Source: Phascolarctos cinereus
Lineage: Eukaryota; Chordata; Mammalia; Diprotodontia; Phascolarctidae
Length of the DNA: 64,000 bases
Assembly (NCBI RefSeq): GCF_002099425.1
Contig: NW_018344185.1
Location: 662,001-726,000, forward strand
Reading direction: 5' to 3'
Shown piece after piece: positions 59,390 to 64,000 of this stretch (position 1 is the first letter of the stretch; every line of letters starts with the position of its first letter). Made by a program: the position numbers and the translations under genes. The notes below the pieces were generated by a model that saw only the letters and a program-made list of their open reading frames with translations, made no database searches and had not been told where the DNA came from.

Positions 59390-60080
59390 TAGTTGAATTT
59401 CAAAAATTAATGCATTGGTATAAAATGAAGGTGGTGGTGGCTTGCCGATGGTTCATGAAAGCAGGTCCTTGGGATTTAAATGAACTGTATATTCCACAAA
59501 GGTCAACAGTGTAAACATAACACTTTAAAAACTTGGCTGATTTGGGCTTATAGTATATTGCTCAGGATGTGGAAGTTCCATAGTATTATGCTTTGGTCAA
59601 AACTTGTCCAGAATTCTATGTTTAGTTCTGGGCAACACATTTTAGAAAATATTAACAATATGAAGCACATAAAAAGGAAGACAACCAGTATGTAAATGAG
59701 GTTTCCATGCCTTTCAACATTTTTTGATGGAACTGTCAGTGCTTACCCTGGAGAAGAAAAGATTTAGAGGAGGAGAATGTATTAGCTACATTCAAGTATT
59801 TGAAAGACTATAATACAGCAAAGCTATTACACTTATTCTACTTCACATTAATTGGCAAAAAGAGAAGCAAAGAACAGAAGTTTGGAGAGTTTGATTACAC
59901 TAAAAAGCATAGACTTGAAAAAAGGTTCAAGTTTTCCCAAAGTGGAATAGGCTGCTGAAAAAGTTAATAAATTCCCTATCATTGGAGTTCTTTGACCAAA
60001 GCCTAGATAAGCACTTGCCATTCATCCTTTTTAGTAGAGGTTTCTGCTTTAGTACACTTTGGGCTATACAGCCTCAGAGG
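59390..60080 (+). mobile_element. CR1/L3-type LINE 3' region
   Basis: Sense landmarks in order: 'tatgtttagttctgggcaacacat', 'ccctggagaagaaaagatttagagg', 'tacattcaagtatttgaaagac', 'ttccctatcattggagttctttgaccaaagcctagataagcacttg'. This is the CR1 'hold..gagaaaaggaggctgag..gtatttgaaaggctg..tggaggtcttcaag' order. Old. Confidence 0.7.
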
Positions 60081-60324
60081 TGTCTCTCAGTTCAAACATT
60101 CTTCAATTCGCAGGCAAAATACAGGATGATGTCTGCTCACAAAAGTCATTTGCCACCATCATGTTGAATGTCCAGCCTACAGTCCAAATAGAGAAGAGAT
60201 TCTCTTTACAGGAAGGTCTTCTACATGTTCCTATGTATTAATGACACTGTATCAATTGCAATAAAACCCTAGCATGTAATCATAGACATTATATTAACCC
60301 ACTGATAGGTCTAAGTCTAGTTCT
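60081..60324. other. unassigned sequence
   Basis: Continuation of the CR1/L3 flank. Overlapping short frames (59982-60241) derive from the relic. Confidence 0.4.
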
Positions 60325-60430
60325 GTGATCTTAAAATTCCATGAAGGCAAGAATTGTATCCTATAGTTTATTTAAATTTTTATTTAACTGCCAAATGTAG
60401 TGAAGGGGGCATATTAATGCACATTAATTG
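60325..60430 (+). mobile_element. L2 3' scrap
   Basis: 'aattccatgaaggcaagaattgtatcc' resembles L2 'aagctccttgagggcagggactg'. Short. Confidence 0.45.
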
Positions 60431-60464
60431 ACCTACAAAGTGAATCTTGGCATGATTTTTCCCC

Positions 60465-60640
60465 AGGGTTCACTACCTTTATGACTTGGAGCAAGTCAAT
60501 TCACCATTCTAATTCTTAGCTTGCTCATCTGTATTTATTGGAGATAATGATATTTGCATAAGCACTCTCACAAAGCAAAGATTGAAGTCTATAATTTCTC
60601 TCAGGTTCTTTGGAAAGTTTATAACAATATATAAATATGA
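60465..60640 (+). mobile_element. MIR-like SINE
   Basis: 'atgacttggagcaagtcaattcaccattctaattcttagcttgctcatctgtatttattggagataatgatatttgc' is sense MIR. Confidence 0.65.
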
Positions 60641-61314
60641 GGTATTCATATTCACTTCCTCTATTCATTTCTTTTAAGTAAGGTTTTACAAATTAAATAT
60701 AATTAAATTAAAATGTAGAAATAAATTTTAAAATCCTGGATATAACTTAAGGTCCTTAGAATAAGTTTACTCCCTTCTGCATTTAATATTCTAAAATGCT
60801 TGGGGTTTTAGTATTTTAATGGTGTTTAAGGCCTAAGTGGTTTGTCTGTAGTCTGAATCCTCTAAAAAACTTTATCTTCCCATTTTACATTCCTTTTTTA
60901 GGACCACTCTAGCCTATTTATTCAATTCAGATAGGCATTTGCCCTGGTATATGGTTCATGATGATTGTGATAAGCCTGAATTAGTAACTAAACAGATAAA
61001 TTCAGAAATCCCTTGTGTTACTTTAGGAAATCCAAGAATAACTCTAAAAACTCCCAATTTATTTGCATGTAGATTATACTGTTTGTCAATTTCTTAAAGA
61101 AAATTTTCATAGCCAAAGTGCCTTCCTTCATGTACTTTAAGCTTACTTCCTCCCACTTTAGTCTTTTCTCATGTGATGCAAACTAATCTTAACATGGTCC
61201 TAAGTAAAGTATGATTCAGAAGGTATACAATTTGTTGCTAACAAAGAAACACTCAGCACTTTAAAAAATAGCATTTGAGAGTATGCACATGTCTACAATT
61301 GAAATACTTTACCT
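60641..61314. other. unassigned sequence
   Basis: AT-rich, no repeat recognised. Confidence 0.5.
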
Positions 61315-61765
61315 ACAGACCCTCTCAATCTGGTTTCAGTCTATCTTTCCAGGTTTATTTCCCCTTTTCCTACTCTAAGGCCTCTGTGTAATAGGCAACA
61401 TGGATTCCTTTTTGTTTCTGTCTGTGACTTTCAATATAATGTCTCTTGCATTTACAAAGGATTTCTACCATGTCTAGAATGCATTTTCTCCTTACCTCTG
61501 CTTCACAGAAACCTTGCTTTCTTTAAGGCTCAGTTCAAGTGCTAGATCCACTTAAGGTTTGTCTTCATTACACCAGTTACTAGTTCCTTCTTACTATCAC
61601 TGAAAATTTCTTCGTATGTAGCTTTTCACCTATGAGCATGTTCCCCCCGCCCCAAGGGAATTAAAATCCCTTGAAAGGACAGCTTTTGATCCTTTCTCCT
61701 CAATAGCTAGCACAGCATCTATCACACATATATTTCTTTTTGTCCACAATAATTATTGTGGTGTG
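61315..61765 (+). mobile_element. L2 3' end
   Basis: 'tctagaatgcattttctccttacctctgcttcacagaaacc', 'tttaaggctcagttcaagtgctag', 'ccaagggaattaaaatcccttgaaaggacag' and 'tagctagcacagcatctatcacac' keep L2 order in sense. Confidence 0.8.
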
Positions 61766-62036
61766 CCAAAAACATTACTATAGGAAATACAGAAATGAGG
61801 CTAATTGAATATTTTGACCAAAAATGGTGCTTGGCATTTCTTTCTTGAAATAGAACCCTAAACAACTTTCTGTTTGGCCTTTTTATCTCTCACATAAAGA
61901 CAGACAGAAGCATGGGAGAATGTATTATCTCTTTGGATATTGATGGCTGACCTTATACAAAATTAGTTAGTAAATCAAAGGCTAAAGCTGCCATCTTTCA
62001 TGTAGTTTTAATATCTTCCAGAAAATTATTATTACC
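61766..62036. other. unassigned sequence
   Basis: Nothing recognised. Confidence 0.5.
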
Positions 62037-62130
62037 TGCAGCTATAAAATGTGGATGAAAAATATCTATCTTCAAGGGATTTATAAGGGTCAATTGAGTG
62101 ACTATAAAAAGTACTTCAAAAAGTATAGAG
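62037..62130 (+). mobile_element. MIR 3' fragment
   Basis: 'ctataaaatgtggatgaaaaatatctatcttcaagggatttataagggtcaattgag' resembles the MIR second half. Weak. Confidence 0.45.
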
Positions 62131-62939
62131 CAAATTATTAATATTCTTTTCATTTTTAGGATACTTCATGCCCATCCTCTTTTATATTAATAATGAAAAT
62201 CAAAATGTTTATTATTTTATATGATATAATGGAAGTCATAACAAAATTCCAATGCAACAGTGCACTACCTTTTATTTAGAAGGTTCTTATCTTAAATTTG
62301 CTTTCACTCTACATCTCTAAGATTATAATCACTCTGGCATCTATTTTCCTCAAAATGCAAGGTGTACTTATTTTTAAAAGTAAGGACAGGTGTATATGTT
62401 TGTAAAGTGGAATCATGTTTTCTGATGAGAAAAATGTTATTTTCTAAAATAAGACGTCAGCCAAATAAAAAGTAGTTGTAGATTGAACACCTTAAATTGA
62501 CTCATCAATCATCGTAAAATGTTTCAAAATATGCTTTGATGTTTAAAACATGATTCTTCCCATGCTGCCTATGGCTTTCATAGTTCTATCTACCTTACTG
62601 AAAAGTTTCCACTTTTTCACTTATGCCCTAAGGTAATGATTTCATAAACTGAACTAATGAATAAAATGATTAATATTAAACAAGTGGATTTGGTAAATAT
62701 CATTGTGTGAGGACAGCTTATTGGTGTTATCAACATGGTTATACTCTCTCTGATTAACTAAATCAGTTGGCTAGAGGACAGTACTAAGTAGGCCACAGTG
62801 CCAAATTAAATCTGTATGTAAATCATGTAGCATCATTATCACAATTTTGTAGAATCCAACCCTAACTTTGACCAGCTAACTTATAATTTTGTTTACTGAT
62901 GAAATGGGAAACCAATCAAAAATCCGTATGTTATTTGCA
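62131..62939. other. repeat-poor stretch, no gene seen
   Basis: No transposon recognised over 800 bases. A candidate conserved noncoding element lies at about 62440-62940 (see findings). Confidence 0.45.
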
Positions 62940-62984
62940 ATTCCATCTTCATTATTGGAAAGATACTGTTGAGGGGTAAAGGTT

Positions 62985-63510
62985 TAGGGGTGCTGGTGTT
63001 GAGGTTTAAGGGTGCTGGGACTCTAAAATCATGACATACAGGACCTGCCCAAAATAATATGACCCAAACCTTCTTTCAGCCAAAGACAAAGTTTATTGGA
63101 ACATCTGCCATATTGGCCAGACTCTTAAGGAGTCTGAATATTAGTAAGTTGTTGGCTAGATTTTAAGAATCTGAGCACCTTAATGGAGACAAGATGGACA
63201 TTGTATATAGAAAGACTGTGGGGGGGAACTAAGAGTGACCAAGTAGTTTCCAAGAACTGTGAATTATTAGAATGCCAAGGACCTGGATCATGTGGCCAAG
63301 GGATAGCTAGGATTAAGGGTGGGAAGTGGCCAGAGGCCATAGGGAGGTAAGACAATGGAGGGCTAGGCTAGGTTAAGGGTAACAGAATTGGGAGATTTGG
63401 CTTAGCCACAATGAAAAGCCAGTTGATGGGATTGTAGCCTCAGGTGAATGCCAGAGATTTGGCCATGTGGGAAAGTCCAGGGTTTTTCCTTTTGGGGGTC
63501 CAGATCCCAT
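62985..63510 (-). mobile_element. LTR-like unit 1 (endogenous retrovirus fossil)
   Basis: Minus orientation is suggested by TTTATT (a complemented AATAAA) at about 63091. The block from GCTGGGACTCTAAAATCATG to 'ggtaacagaattgggagattt' is shared, at reduced identity, with the unit at 63520-64000. Old. Family unassigned. Confidence 0.45.
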
Positions 63511-63519
63511 CCTTATCAC

Positions 63520-64000
63520 TGGGACCCCAAAATTGCAGCATGCAGTTCTTGCCCACATGAATTCAACTCAACCCTTCTTTCAGCCAAACACAAGATTTAT
63601 TAAAGATCCACCACATTTTCTAGACTCTTAAGGAATCTGAACATTTGTGATCTATTGGCTAGATTATAAGAATTTGAGCATTGGCTAGACTTCAAGAATC
63701 TCAGCATCTTAATGGAGGCCAGATGGACCTTATATACAGAAAGACTTTGGGAGGGATCTAGGAGTGACCAAGTAGTTTGAGAGGGCTTGAGAAGGGGTCT
63801 GGGAGGAGGGGTCTCTTGATGGGAGTAGACAGTAAACTGGGGTGGTCAGAGGAGGGGTCTTGGGAGGATTTTAGTGGGAGTGACTAGGAAGTCTATTGTG
63901 GTCTATTTAGCATCAAGGGGGGCCATTGGGAGGTAACAGATAATAGGGAGATGGGCTAGATTAATAGTAACAAAAAACTTGGAGATTGGGAATGAGCTAT
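63520..64000 (-). mobile_element. LTR-like unit 2, cut by the window edge
   Basis: Parallels unit 1: 'tgggaccccaaaattgcagcatgcag', 'aacccttctttcagccaaacacaagatttatt', 'agactcttaaggaatctgaacat', 'gagtgaccaagtagttt', 'gggaggtaacagataatagggagatgggctag'. Also minus by its complemented AATAAA. The unit runs out of the window. Between the two units only a short linker is seen, so little or no internal viral region lies here. Confidence 0.45.

Overview
This window looks like marsupial nuclear DNA, AT-rich and CpG-poor, with no gene I can support. The organism call rests on the repeats. They include tRNA-derived SINEs of the WSINE1 type (heads like GCAGCTAGGTGGCGCAGTGG, ending in CAATTGCCTCAC plus A-rich tail), SINEs joining a tRNA-like head to an RTE/BovB-type tail (Mar4-like), and a marsupial-type L1 whose ORF2 C-terminus reads CWWSC..LIQPFWRAIWNYAQRA. 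There are also many old L2, CR1/L3 and MIR relics. The WSINE1-like ending suggests an Australian rather than an American marsupial, but that is inference. All open frames are short. The longer ones read antisense through L1 or L2, or through simple repeats.

Layout. 0-7 kb: an old LINE 3' end with a zinc-finger-like C-terminus, an internally deleted L1 carrying a second, antisense L1 with a clean 14-bp target duplication, a Mar4-like SINE, an L2 reverse-transcriptase fragment, and an old tandemly duplicated L1 tail. 7-16 kb: a hairpin-like hAT MITE, an L2 3' end, a Mar4-like SINE, and mostly unassigned sequence with MIR, L3 and L1 relics and microsatellites. 16-22 kb: a long antisense L2 interrupted by an L1 with a palindromic AT-rich tail, and containing a 220-bp segment present twice at about 99% identity, followed by an L1 split by a solo LTR. 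22-31 kb: MIR and L3 relics and a 4.3-kb antisense L1 that lacks its RT core, contains a displaced ORF2 segment and hosts a WSINE1-like SINE. 31-38 kb: an L1 5' UTR embedded in an older L1 and hit by two hAT MITEs, an L2 split by an L1 whose tail became a long (TA)n tract, another antisense L1, and a large (GA)n block. 38-47 kb: two more L1s and the quietest stretch, with few recognisable repeats and a possible conserved noncoding element near 45.5 kb. 47-57 kb: old and young antisense L1s, the last with its 5' UTR preserved at 57.2 kb. 57-64 kb: an L1 with a 17-bp target duplication, a CR1/L3 relic, an L2 3' end, a second repeat-poor stretch, and two related LTR-like units at the right edge.

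No operon, RNA gene, CRISPR array or protein system is visible. The useful content is the record of nested insertions, which orders the elements in time, plus some structural oddities: the recent 220-bp duplication inside an ancient L2, a palindromic AT-rich repeat, L1 copies with scrambled or missing ORF2 modules, and repeat-poor islands that may be regulatory. Family names come from memory of repeat consensus sequences. No database search was run, and copy boundaries are approximate unless a target duplication fixes them.
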